A program made the position numbers and the translations under genes. Positions 42,448 to 49,939 of a stretch of 64,000 nt of DNA are shown here, in pieces (the first letter of the stretch is position 1; each line of letters starts with the position of its first letter). Where the stretch lies: contig SFIQ01000001.1 of NCBI GenBank assembly GCA_004555265.1, forward strand, positions 62,001 through 126,000. Reading direction: 5' to 3'. The notes below the pieces were generated by a model. It did not search any database. It was not told the DNA's origin and worked only from the letters and a program-made list of their open reading frames with translations. Origin of the DNA: Ruminococcus sp. (GTDB taxonomy: Bacteria > Bacillota > Clostridia > Oscillospirales > Acutalibacteraceae).

Positions 42448-44082
42448 TTGGCAAATTCGCGCAGAGCTTTGCTTTGTTCTTCTTTGGAAAAGATTTTCCC
42501 CGAAACCGATACGGCGGTGACGGAATTTACCGCATTTTCGATGTTTAAAAATGAACGAAAATCCTTTCAATTCGCTGTGGAAGCAAAAAAAGGCGAAATG
42601 CTCTCTTTTTCTGTTGTGTCTCCCCTGCAAAGTGCATTGCGGTTTTTCTATGTGAAAATGATACCGGCCGGTGCCAATGCGCCGAAAGACGCGGATGATG
42701 ATTACATAGCAAAGGATAAAGACGCATACCCCGATTTGCTCTTACCGTTGACCGAGAATGCTTTTACGGCAGAGTACGACGGGTGGAACACCGTTTGGGT
42801 AGAAATTCTGTCAAACACGGATTTGCCTGTCGGGAAACACGATGTTGCAATCACTGTCCGTGTTTCCGAAACGGAAAATCCGCTCACTTTGAGCGTGGAA
42901 GTACTTGACGATGCCTTGCCGAAACAGGATTTAATTTATACAAATTGGTTTCACACCGACTGCCTTTCGGAATATTACGGTGTGGAAGTCTTTTCGGATG
43001 ACTATTGGCGCATTACGGAAAACTTTTTGCGACGTGCAACAGAATACGGAATGAATTGTGTATTAACGCCGTTGTTTACGCCGCCGCTTGACACAAAAGT
43101 CGGCGGAGAGCGCCCGACCGTACAGTTGGTGGATGTGACGGTGACGGGCAAAAACAGGTATTCTTTCGGCTTTGACAATTTGGAAAAATGGCTCTCGATG
43201 TGTGACCGCTGTGGGATTGCATACTACGAAATGTCGCACCTGTTTACCCAATGGGGCGCACGGCACGCGCCAAAAATTATGGCGCAAAAAGACGGTAAGA
43301 CTGTGCAGATTTTCGGTTGGAAGACACGCGCCGCAGGAAAGGCTTACAAGCGCTTTTTAGAACAGTTTGCAAAGGCAATTTTACAGTTTGTGGATGAAAA
43401 AGGCATCCGTGAAAAATGTTTTTTCCACATTTCCGATGAGCCGAACAAAGGTATGCTGCGTTCCTATAAAAAAGCAAGCAAAATTGTGCACAAATATTTC
43501 ACCGATGTGAAAATCATCGACGCGCTTTCGGATTTCAAATTATACGAAAAAGGGTTAGTGGAAACACCGATCCCCGCGAACAACCATATCGAGCCGTTTA
43601 TCGGCAAAGTGCCGGAATTGTGGACTTACTACTGCTGTGAACAAGGAAAAGACCATGTTTCCAACCGCTTTTTTGCGATGCCCTCGGCGCGTAACCGCAT
43701 TTTAGGTGTACAGCTTTACAAGTTTCAAGTAAAGGGCTTTTTGCATTGGGGGTATAATTTCTATTTTCTGCAATACTCCAAAGGCTTAATTGACCCGTAC
43801 AAGGTCACAGACGCAGGCGGCGCATTCTATTCGGGCGACAGTTTTGTGGTCTACCCTGCAAAAGACGGTACACCGTATAACTCCCTACGATTAAATGTGT
43901 TTTATGATGCGTTTCAAGATATGCTTGCCTTAAAACTTTTGGAAAGCAAAATCGGCAGAGATAAAACGCTTGCCGTTTTAGAGGACGGTTTAGATAAACC
44001 GATTACTTTCTCGGAATATCCGCGCGGCGATAAATGGATTTTGGAAATGCGCGAACGCATAAACAAAAAAATAATGGAGTAA
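42448..44082 (+). CDS. DUF4091 / GH123-like protein
   Basis: About 544 residues. The N-terminal ~150 residues form a beta-sandwich (FSMFKNERKSFQFAVEAKKG, VGKHDVAITVRVSE). The rest looks like a TIM barrel with FFHISDEPNKGMLRSYKKAS (Asp-Glu pair, about 320), a typical GH123/DUF4091 active-site segment, and GFLHWGYNFYF. GH123 acts on N-acetylgalactosaminides through substrate-assisted catalysis with an Asp-Glu pair. No signal peptide, so probably cytoplasmic. Start is non-ATG: TTG 42448 after AGGTGG, or GTG 42439. Confidence 0.75.
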   Translation: MANSRRALLCSSLEKIFPETDTAVTEFTAFSMFKNERKSFQFAVEAKKGEMLSFSVVSPLQSALRFFYVKMIPAGANAPKDADDDYIAKDKDAYPDLLLPLTENAFTAEYDGWNTVWVEILSNTDLPVGKHDVAITVRVSETENPLTLSVEVLDDALPKQDLIYTNWFHTDCLSEYYGVEVFSDDYWRITENFLRRATEYGMNCVLTPLFTPPLDTKVGGERPTVQLVDVTVTGKNRYSFGFDNLEKWLSMCDRCGIAYYEMSHLFTQWGARHAPKIMAQKDGKTVQIFGWKTRAAGKAYKRFLEQFAKAILQFVDEKGIREKCFFHISDEPNKGMLRSYKKASKIVHKYFTDVKIIDALSDFKLYEKGLVETPIPANNHIEPFIGKVPELWTYYCCEQGKDHVSNRFFAMPSARNRILGVQLYKFQVKGFLHWGYNFYFLQYSKGLIDPYKVTDAGGAFYSGDSFVVYPAKDGTPYNSLRLNVFYDAFQDMLALKLLESKIGRDKTLAVLEDGLDKPITFSEYPRGDKWILEMRERINKKIME

Positions 44083-44084
44083 AT

Positions 44085-44411
44085 ATGTCAAATATTTCTT
44101 TGAACATCCAACGAATAAAGCGTGACGATGCTACAAATATTCTTGAGTTATTTCGCGAACTTAGTATAGAAATTTCATCATTTATTGATGAAGACTATAA
44201 TTTGTATTTGCTCGGGTTAAACGCTGATAGATTTTGCACATTACATATACAAATTGAGCAAGAACAATTAGATAGACTTTATGAAGTACTTATCAATATG
44301 GAAGAGGATGCTTATTCAGAAGGTGCAACCAAACAGCAACAACAAACATATGAAAAATACGCTTCCCTACAAACACTAATTGAAAACTATCGCCAAGGTT
44401 TATTATCTTGA
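44085..44411 (+). CDS. Hypothetical protein, AT-rich orphan
   Basis: 108 residues starting MSNISLNIQRIKRDDATNIL. Acidic and mostly helical (LELFRELSIEISSFIDEDYN, then QQQQTYEKYASLQTLIENY). No family recognised. Clearly more AT-rich, with AT-ending codons, than the flanking genes, which suggests recent acquisition. It starts 2 bp after the GH123-like stop and uses the overlapping GGAG. A good terminator follows, so it may be transcribed with the upstream gene. Confidence 0.65.
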   Translation: MSNISLNIQRIKRDDATNILELFRELSIEISSFIDEDYNLYLLGLNADRFCTLHIQIEQEQLDRLYEVLINMEEDAYSEGATKQQQQTYEKYASLQTLIENYRQGLLS

Positions 44412-44421
44412 AATAGTTGAA

Positions 44422-44456
44422 CCCCTGTATCCGCAGATACAGGGGTCATTTTATAC
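44422..44456 (+). terminator. Terminator after the AT-rich orphan
   Basis: CCCCTGTAT/ATACAGGGG around CCGCAG, then TCATTTTAT. Confidence 0.8.
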
Positions 44457-44465
44457 AAATAACGA

Positions 44466-44810
44466 TTAAAACAGATACCCGTCATAGCCCCAAGTGTCTA
44501 TAAACGAGAATTTCACATAGGTGCGATTTTGCGGCACGGAAATCTCGCTTTCCAAAATCCTGCAAATTTCAGCGGTCAGCGCCTCGCACGCATTGCGCGG
44601 GGCTGAACCGAACACACTTACCTCGCACATCGCTGTAGGCGCGGCTTGATTACCCTTGAAATACAAGTGGCAACCGTCCTCAATATGCACCATCAAATAC
44701 CCTTCACTTTTCCCGGGCAACAGCGAAATTGCCTTGCCGAGTTCGGTTTTGACGGTCTCGATTTGGCTGTCGGTCACTTTTTCGGATACTTTTACATGAA
44801 TAAACGGCAT
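44466..44810 (-). CDS. MIF-family tautomerase-like protein
   Basis: 114 residues beginning MPFIHVKVSEKVTDSQIETV; the Pro-2 needed as catalytic base after Met removal is present. The length and the ending YVKFSFIDTWGYDGYLF match macrophage migration inhibitory factor/phenylpyruvate tautomerase relatives, larger than the ~60-residue 4-OT type. May interconvert keto and enol aryl-pyruvates, the substrates of the ior operon 8 kb away (inference). ATG has GGAGA eight bases before it. Last gene of the polA cluster. Confidence 0.8.
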   Translation of the reverse strand: MPFIHVKVSEKVTDSQIETVKTELGKAISLLPGKSEGYLMVHIEDGCHLYFKGNQAAPTAMCEVSVFGSAPRNACEALTAEICRILESEISVPQNRTYVKFSFIDTWGYDGYLF

Positions 44811-44827
44811 AACAGTTTCTCCTTTTT

Positions 44828-45238
44828 TCAATATAGCACCTTGGACAATATGTAGCAAATCCAAAGGGCAACCACAAAAAATCCTTCAGCGGGAATGGCG
44901 AGTTTTGTATACGGACACTTCCAACCTTTATCCACACACAAAAAGATGGTTCTGGTTACAAAAACCGTGGTTGAAAAATACAAGCCGCCGACCAACGAAT
45001 AGACAGGCGTGCCGAGTTTTAAGGTTAAATACAGCAAAAACGCGCCGAGTGCAAACGAAATGCCGCCGTAATACACGCGAATTTCCGTTTTACCGGCATT
45101 ATCAACGGGTTTTACCGAAAAACTTTCGGCGTTTTTAATCGGGCTGATGATAAACACAATCGCCATTCCGAAAAAATAGCCGACTAAACCCAATACTGCA
45201 ATACTTGCGGGGATATTTTGCAAAAACAGTTCTTTCAT
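44828..45238 (-). CDS. Small membrane protein, DUF4345-like
   Basis: 136 residues with four hydrophobic segments (IAVLGLVGYFFGMAIVFII, VYYGGISFALGAFLLYL, VYSLVGGLYFSTTVFVT, GFFVVALWICYILS). The R-x-Y-Y-G-G motif and topology resemble DUF4345; the assignment is tentative. Its ATG overlaps the stop of the PTP-RimI gene (ATGA). No function can be stated. Confidence 0.6.
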   Translation of the reverse strand: MKELFLQNIPASIAVLGLVGYFFGMAIVFIISPIKNAESFSVKPVDNAGKTEIRVYYGGISFALGAFLLYLTLKLGTPVYSLVGGLYFSTTVFVTRTIFLCVDKGWKCPYTKLAIPAEGFFVVALWICYILSKVLY

Positions 45239-46113
45239 TTTGTATCCTCGTTTCTTTGGTTTAAATATTTTGTATATATCAGCGCGTCTTCTTCGGGGTC
45301 ACGGTAAAAGTTTGTACGCCGCCCGACCGCCGTAAAGCCGCATTTTGTATAGAGTAAAATTGCCGCTTGGTTGCTTTCGCGTACTTCTAATGTCACAAAC
45401 TGTGCGTTTTCCTGCTCGGAAACCGATAAAAGCACAGACAACAGCAGTTCACCAATCCCCTGTTTTCGGTATATAGGCAGTACCGCAATATTGGTGATAT
45501 AGACTTCTCCTGCAATGTTGTTGGCGCCGATATAGCCGACAACTTCGTCATTCTTTATTGCCGCAAAAAAACGCGCTGTCGGGTTTTCAAGTTCCTCAGA
45601 AACGCCTTGTTTCGTCCATGGGTGCGCAAAACATTCGGTTTCGATACGGACAATACCGTCCACTTGTTCTTCCTGCATTTTGACAATCGCGTCAAGCCCG
45701 AATACAAAGCGAAAAACAGACGGCAGTTTTTCAAAAATCGTTTTTGCACATGCAAAGTAAACCGTTTCGTCACCCGAAAACGGGTCAGGTACATTTAAAA
45801 CAAACAGCCGTTCTTTCGGTACATATGCACACAAAACCGCCGCGTGGGACTCGGTCATACAGACAAAATAGGCGTTATCCGCAAACGCATACGGCGTAAG
45901 CGAATTGGCGCGGTGTGCGGAAATATCTGCACCGAATGTTTTTGCGGCTTTGACGGCATTGTCCGTCGGCGGTGCACCGCAGCAAGCTGCCAAACCCGCG
46001 CTCTTCACCGTGATAAAATCCATATGCATATGGTGAAGATACAGGCGAAATAATCCCTCTGCCATAGGACTGCGGCAGGTGTTGCCCGTACAAATAAAAT
46101 ATACTGTCTTCAT
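45235..46113 (-). CDS. Fusion of low-molecular-weight protein tyrosine phosphatase and RimI acetyltransferase
   Basis: 292 residues. Residues 1-145 are LMW-PTP: P-loop CTGNTCRS at 8-15 with the C-x5-R core, and general-acid Asp in VPDPFSGD (about 110). Residues 150-292 are a GNAT domain: MQEEQVDGIVRIETECFAHP, then YITNIAVLPIYRKQGIGELL (acetyl-CoA loop R-K-Q-G-I-G) and NQAAILLYTKCGFTAVGRR, diagnostic of RimI, which acetylates ribosomal protein S18. Both halves keep catalytic residues and no frameshift separates them. Starts 3 bp after polA. Confidence 0.88.
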   Translation of the reverse strand: MKTVYFICTGNTCRSPMAEGLFRLYLHHMHMDFITVKSAGLAACCGAPPTDNAVKAAKTFGADISAHRANSLTPYAFADNAYFVCMTESHAAVLCAYVPKERLFVLNVPDPFSGDETVYFACAKTIFEKLPSVFRFVFGLDAIVKMQEEQVDGIVRIETECFAHPWTKQGVSEELENPTARFFAAIKNDEVVGYIGANNIAGEVYITNIAVLPIYRKQGIGELLLSVLLSVSEQENAQFVTLEVRESNQAAILLYTKCGFTAVGRRTNFYRDPEEDALIYTKYLNQRNEDTK

Positions 46114-46116
46114 GGC

Positions 46117-48684
46117 TTATCCTTTTGCATCATACCAAGTTTTGCCGATATTGGCATCACTCTTTAAGCGCACCTTCATTTTGCAGGCATTTTCCATTTC
46201 CTCGGAAACGATTTGCGCCGCCTTTTGTGCCTCGGCTTCGGGTGCTTCCACAATCAATTCATCGTGCACCTGCAAAATTAACTTTGCCTGCATATTTTCG
46301 TCTTTTAAGCGGTGATATACACGAATCATCGCAATTTTTATAATATCCGCCGCCGTTCCCTGAATCGGCATATTCCGCGCTACGCGTTCGCCAAATGCGC
46401 GTAACATACCGTTTGAGGAGGCAAGTTCCGGCAAATAGCGGCGGCGCGCAAACAGGGTTTTCACATAGCCGTCTTTTTTCGCCTGCTCCACAACCTCTTT
46501 CATATAGCGATCCACGCCCGCATACAGGTGTAAATAATCTTTGATATAACGGTCTGCCTCCGCGCGTGTAACGCCGATGTCCTTACTTAAAGAAAACGCC
46601 CCGATACCGTACACAATGCCGAAATTCACCGCTTTCGCACGGCTGCGCATTAAGGTTGTAACCAATTTCTCAGGCATATGAAACACCTGCGACGCGGTGA
46701 CGGTATGAATATCCGTATCTTTGTTAAATGCGTCTATCATCGCTTGATCGTTTGCGATGTCGGCAAGCACGCGCAATTCAATTTGTGAATAGTCCGCGTC
46801 CACAAGCAAATTACCGTCTGCGGCTTTAAAGAATTTGCGCATTTCGCGCCCCAATTCCTGTCGCACTGGAATATTTTGCAAATTCGGCTCTGTGGAGGAA
46901 ATACGCCCCGTTCGTGTTTCGGTTTGATTAAAACAGGAATGTATGCGACCGTCCTCACCGATTACTTTTAATAGCCCTTCACAATAGGTGGATTTCAACT
47001 TTGCCAAGGTGCGGTAATCGAGAATGCAGCGGACAATCTCGTATTCATCCGCAAGCCCTTCTAAAACCTCCGCATTGGTGGAAAAACCGGTTTTAGTTTT
47101 CTTTTTGGTGGGAATTTGCAGTTTGACAAACAGAATTTCACCGAGTTGTTTCGGGGAATTGATGTTAAACTCCTCCCCTGCCAACTCGTAAATGCGGCTT
47201 TGCAGTTCGGCGATTTTCCCGGTAAGCATTTCATTAAATTGCTCAATCCCCGCTTTATCGACCAACACACCGATTTGCTCCATGGACGCAAGCACTTCGG
47301 CAAGCGGGATTTCAATGGTTTCTAAAAGCGGCAACTGCTCGTTTTGCTCCAATCGCACCGTTAATTTATCGCAAAGTGCATGCAAATTAGCGCAGTCCGA
47401 AAGCAATTCTTCTTCGGCTTCGGCCGCGTTGGTAACGGGAGAATACTCTTGCAGAAGGCGGTGCATATCATATTCCTTTGCCGAGGGGTTCAACAGATAT
47501 GCTGCAAGTGTAATATCCATTTTCACATTTTTTACCGTTACACCGTTTTTTAAGGCATATGCAAATACCTCTTTTGCGGAATAAACATATTTTTCGATAT
47601 CATTTTTTGCCAAAAGCGACAAAAAGAGTTCTTTCTGTGCTTTTTCTGCCAAATCCGCAATAAGCAAACCGACTTCTGTCTGAAAATACACTGTATTTTC
47701 GTTAACAAAATAAAAATATGCTTTACAGTTCTGCAAAACGGTTGAAGACGTGTCTAAGCCTATTTTGACAGGCAGTTGTTTCTGCTCGACTTGCTTGGTT
47801 GCTTGCGCGGCGTTTTCCCCATGCAAATGCAATTTTTCTAAAATCTTAAACATTTCAAGAGACACAAGAATCCCTGTTGCCTCTTGCACATTCGGCGCGT
47901 CTTTCACATAGTGTGCCGCATTGGTGTCCACAGGTGCGTCCAAATCAATCGTGCCGAGTTTATAACTTAAATATGCCATATCGCGGCCGTCAAGCAGTTT
48001 TTGCCGCACACCGGGCTTGATGTCCAATGTCTCAATATCCGCATAAATGCGGTCGATTGCGCCAAAGCGCTGCACCAAATCCTCGGCAGTTTTTTTGCCG
48101 ATGCCCGCAACGCCCGGGATGTTGTCGGAGCTGTCACCCATTAACGCTTTAATGTCAATCATTTGCCGCGGCGTGACGCCGTATTCCGCTTGAATACGCG
48201 CAATGTCATACACATTGGTTTCCGCCCGTCCCATTTTGGTGGAGGCAAGCAGTACTTGTACATTCTCACGAACCAACTGCAAACTGTCACGGTCGCCCGT
48301 GGCAATATAGCAGCGGTCATCTGTGTCGATATGCGCTGAAAGCGTACCGATAATATCGTCTGCCTCAAACCCCTCTTTGGTAACAATTTTATATCCCAAA
48401 GCCGTCAGCAATTCTTTTAACACCGGCATTTGCTCGGCAAGCTCGGCGGGCATACCTTTGCGGTTGGCCTTATAGCCGTCATACATTTTGTGCCGAAAGG
48501 TCGGCGCTTTCAAATCAAAGGTCACCGCCACCGCGTCGGGTGTAACCTCATCCTCTAATTTCATCAAAATATTCATAAAGCCGTAAATCGCGTTGGTATA
48601 ACGACCGTCTTTGGTCGTTAAAAGCTTGATGCCGTAAAAGGCGCGGTTTAAAATGCTGTTGCCGTCCAAAACCAATAATTTCAT
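46117..48684 (-). CDS. polA: DNA polymerase I
   Basis: 855 residues. The N-terminal 5'-3' exonuclease domain (1-290) has LVLDGNSILNRAFYG and FEADDIIGTLS. The middle exonuclease-like domain (about 310-470) lacks the D-x-E catalytic pair, so proofreading is probably lost, as in several Firmicutes. Polymerase motif A DADYSQIELRVLA (about 632), motif B RSRAKAVNFGIVYG, motif C QVHDELIVEAP. Role in Okazaki processing and repair. First gene of a tight four-gene minus-strand run. Confidence 0.97.
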   Translation of the reverse strand: MKLLVLDGNSILNRAFYGIKLLTTKDGRYTNAIYGFMNILMKLEDEVTPDAVAVTFDLKAPTFRHKMYDGYKANRKGMPAELAEQMPVLKELLTALGYKIVTKEGFEADDIIGTLSAHIDTDDRCYIATGDRDSLQLVRENVQVLLASTKMGRAETNVYDIARIQAEYGVTPRQMIDIKALMGDSSDNIPGVAGIGKKTAEDLVQRFGAIDRIYADIETLDIKPGVRQKLLDGRDMAYLSYKLGTIDLDAPVDTNAAHYVKDAPNVQEATGILVSLEMFKILEKLHLHGENAAQATKQVEQKQLPVKIGLDTSSTVLQNCKAYFYFVNENTVYFQTEVGLLIADLAEKAQKELFLSLLAKNDIEKYVYSAKEVFAYALKNGVTVKNVKMDITLAAYLLNPSAKEYDMHRLLQEYSPVTNAAEAEEELLSDCANLHALCDKLTVRLEQNEQLPLLETIEIPLAEVLASMEQIGVLVDKAGIEQFNEMLTGKIAELQSRIYELAGEEFNINSPKQLGEILFVKLQIPTKKKTKTGFSTNAEVLEGLADEYEIVRCILDYRTLAKLKSTYCEGLLKVIGEDGRIHSCFNQTETRTGRISSTEPNLQNIPVRQELGREMRKFFKAADGNLLVDADYSQIELRVLADIANDQAMIDAFNKDTDIHTVTASQVFHMPEKLVTTLMRSRAKAVNFGIVYGIGAFSLSKDIGVTRAEADRYIKDYLHLYAGVDRYMKEVVEQAKKDGYVKTLFARRRYLPELASSNGMLRAFGERVARNMPIQGTAADIIKIAMIRVYHRLKDENMQAKLILQVHDELIVEAPEAEAQKAAQIVSEEMENACKMKVRLKSDANIGKTWYDAKG

Positions 48685-48758
48685 AGGTCATTCTCCACAA
48701 AAAGATGTATAAATAAATTGTACCATAATTTTCCCCGAAATGCACGACAATTTTCAAG

Positions 48759-48787
48759 TTGCCTGAAAAATAAAAATGTGGTATACT
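48759..48787 (+). promoter_or_regulatory. Promoter of dusB
   Basis: TTGCCT (48759-48764) and TATACT (48782-48787), 17-bp spacer. Confidence 0.7.
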
Positions 48788-48814
48788 CTTTTCAATGCAT
48801 TTTAGGGAGTTTAT

Positions 48815-49786
48815 ATGGAAATCGGAAGTTTAAAAATCAATGGGCACGTATCCCTCGCCCCGATGGCGGGCGTGGCAGACCGTGCTTTTCGGGAATTATG
48901 TGTCGGGTACGGCGCTTCATATGTGGTTTCGGAAATGATTAGCTCAAAGGGCGTTTCATTAGGCGACAGAAAATCCAAACAGTTGATGCAGTTATCCGAG
49001 ACGGAGCGCCCTGCAGGCGTGCAGATTTTCGGGAACGACCCCGAAATCATGGCAGAGAGTGTCAAAACCGTTTTGGGGGTACACCCGCAGTTTGTTGACA
49101 TCAATATGGGGTGCCCCGCGCCGAAAATCGCAGGCAACGGCGGCGGCGCATCGTTAATGCGTAATCCCGAACTTGCCGAGCAAATTGTTGCGGCTGTGAA
49201 AAAAGCTTGCGGTGAAATTCCCGTAACTGTAAAAATCCGCGCAGGTTGGGATTTTGACACGATCAATGCTGTGGAAATGGCAAAGCGCGCCGAAAACGCA
49301 GGCGCGGCGGCAGTCACGGTACACGGAAGAACGCGGCAACAAATGTATGCACCGCCCGTCAATCACGAAATCATTGCCGAAGTGAAAAAGGCCGTATCCA
49401 TTCCCGTTGTCGGAAACGGAGATATTACAGACGGCATTTCCGCCGCGAAAATGCTTGAAGATACCAACTGCGACTTTCTAATGGTCGGCAGAGGGGCGCT
49501 TGGCAGACCTTGGGTATTTCAACAGATTAACGCCTATTTAAACGAGGGCAGAATTTTGCCGGAGCCGCCCGTTTCCGAGCGCATGCGCGTGATGCTTAAC
49601 CACATTCAAATGCTGTGTACATATAAAGGAGAACGCGTCGGCATTCGGGAAGCGCGCAAGCACGCCGCATGGTACACCAAAGGCATTCGCGGCGCGGCGC
49701 AGTACCGACGGGAGCTCGGCATGCTGGAAAGTATTGCGCAGTTAGAAGAAATCGCCTATAAAATTTGTGCTGAAAATTGCAAATAA
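48815..49786 (+). CDS. dusB: tRNA-dihydrouridine synthase (DusB type)
   Basis: 323 residues, FMN-dependent TIM barrel. LAPMAGVADRAFRELC at the start, DINMGCPAPKIAGNGGGASL with the catalytic Cys (about 97), KIRAGWD, VTVHGRTRQQMY with the phosphate-binding His, and PVVGNGDITDG, FLMVGRGALGRPWVF. Reduces tRNA uridines with NAD(P)H. Monocistronic between its promoter and terminator. Confidence 0.95.
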   Translation: MEIGSLKINGHVSLAPMAGVADRAFRELCVGYGASYVVSEMISSKGVSLGDRKSKQLMQLSETERPAGVQIFGNDPEIMAESVKTVLGVHPQFVDINMGCPAPKIAGNGGGASLMRNPELAEQIVAAVKKACGEIPVTVKIRAGWDFDTINAVEMAKRAENAGAAAVTVHGRTRQQMYAPPVNHEIIAEVKKAVSIPVVGNGDITDGISAAKMLEDTNCDFLMVGRGALGRPWVFQQINAYLNEGRILPEPPVSERMRVMLNHIQMLCTYKGERVGIREARKHAAWYTKGIRGAAQYRRELGMLESIAQLEEIAYKICAENCK

Positions 49787-49791
49787 TCAAC

Positions 49792-49832
49792 AAAAACGAC
49801 TGATTTGTTAGAGAGAAATCAGTCGTTTTTTG
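49792..49832 (+). terminator. Terminator after dusB
   Basis: AAAAACGACTGATTT and AAATCAGTCGTTTTT, 15-bp perfect stem with T-run. Confidence 0.92.
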
Positions 49833-49860
49833 GGTTTCCGAAAAATTCATTGATAATTCA

Positions 49861-49889
49861 TTGACAAAGGCGTATTTCAGTATTAAAAT
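49861..49889 (+). promoter_or_regulatory. Promoter of acn-icd
   Basis: TTGACA (49861-49866) and TAAAAT (49884-49889), 17-bp spacer. The -35 follows a direct repeat of AATTCATTGA. Confidence 0.75.
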
Positions 49890-49939
49890 ACCTTTATAAG
49901 TTTGTTAAAAAAATAAATAAGTTAGGAGATATTTTGCAA

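Noticed and set aside
49900..49920. TTGTTAAAAAAATAAATAA before the aconitase gene as a Rex operator
   Set aside because: Only the left half-site matches; the right half (ATAAATAA) departs too far from TTAACAA.
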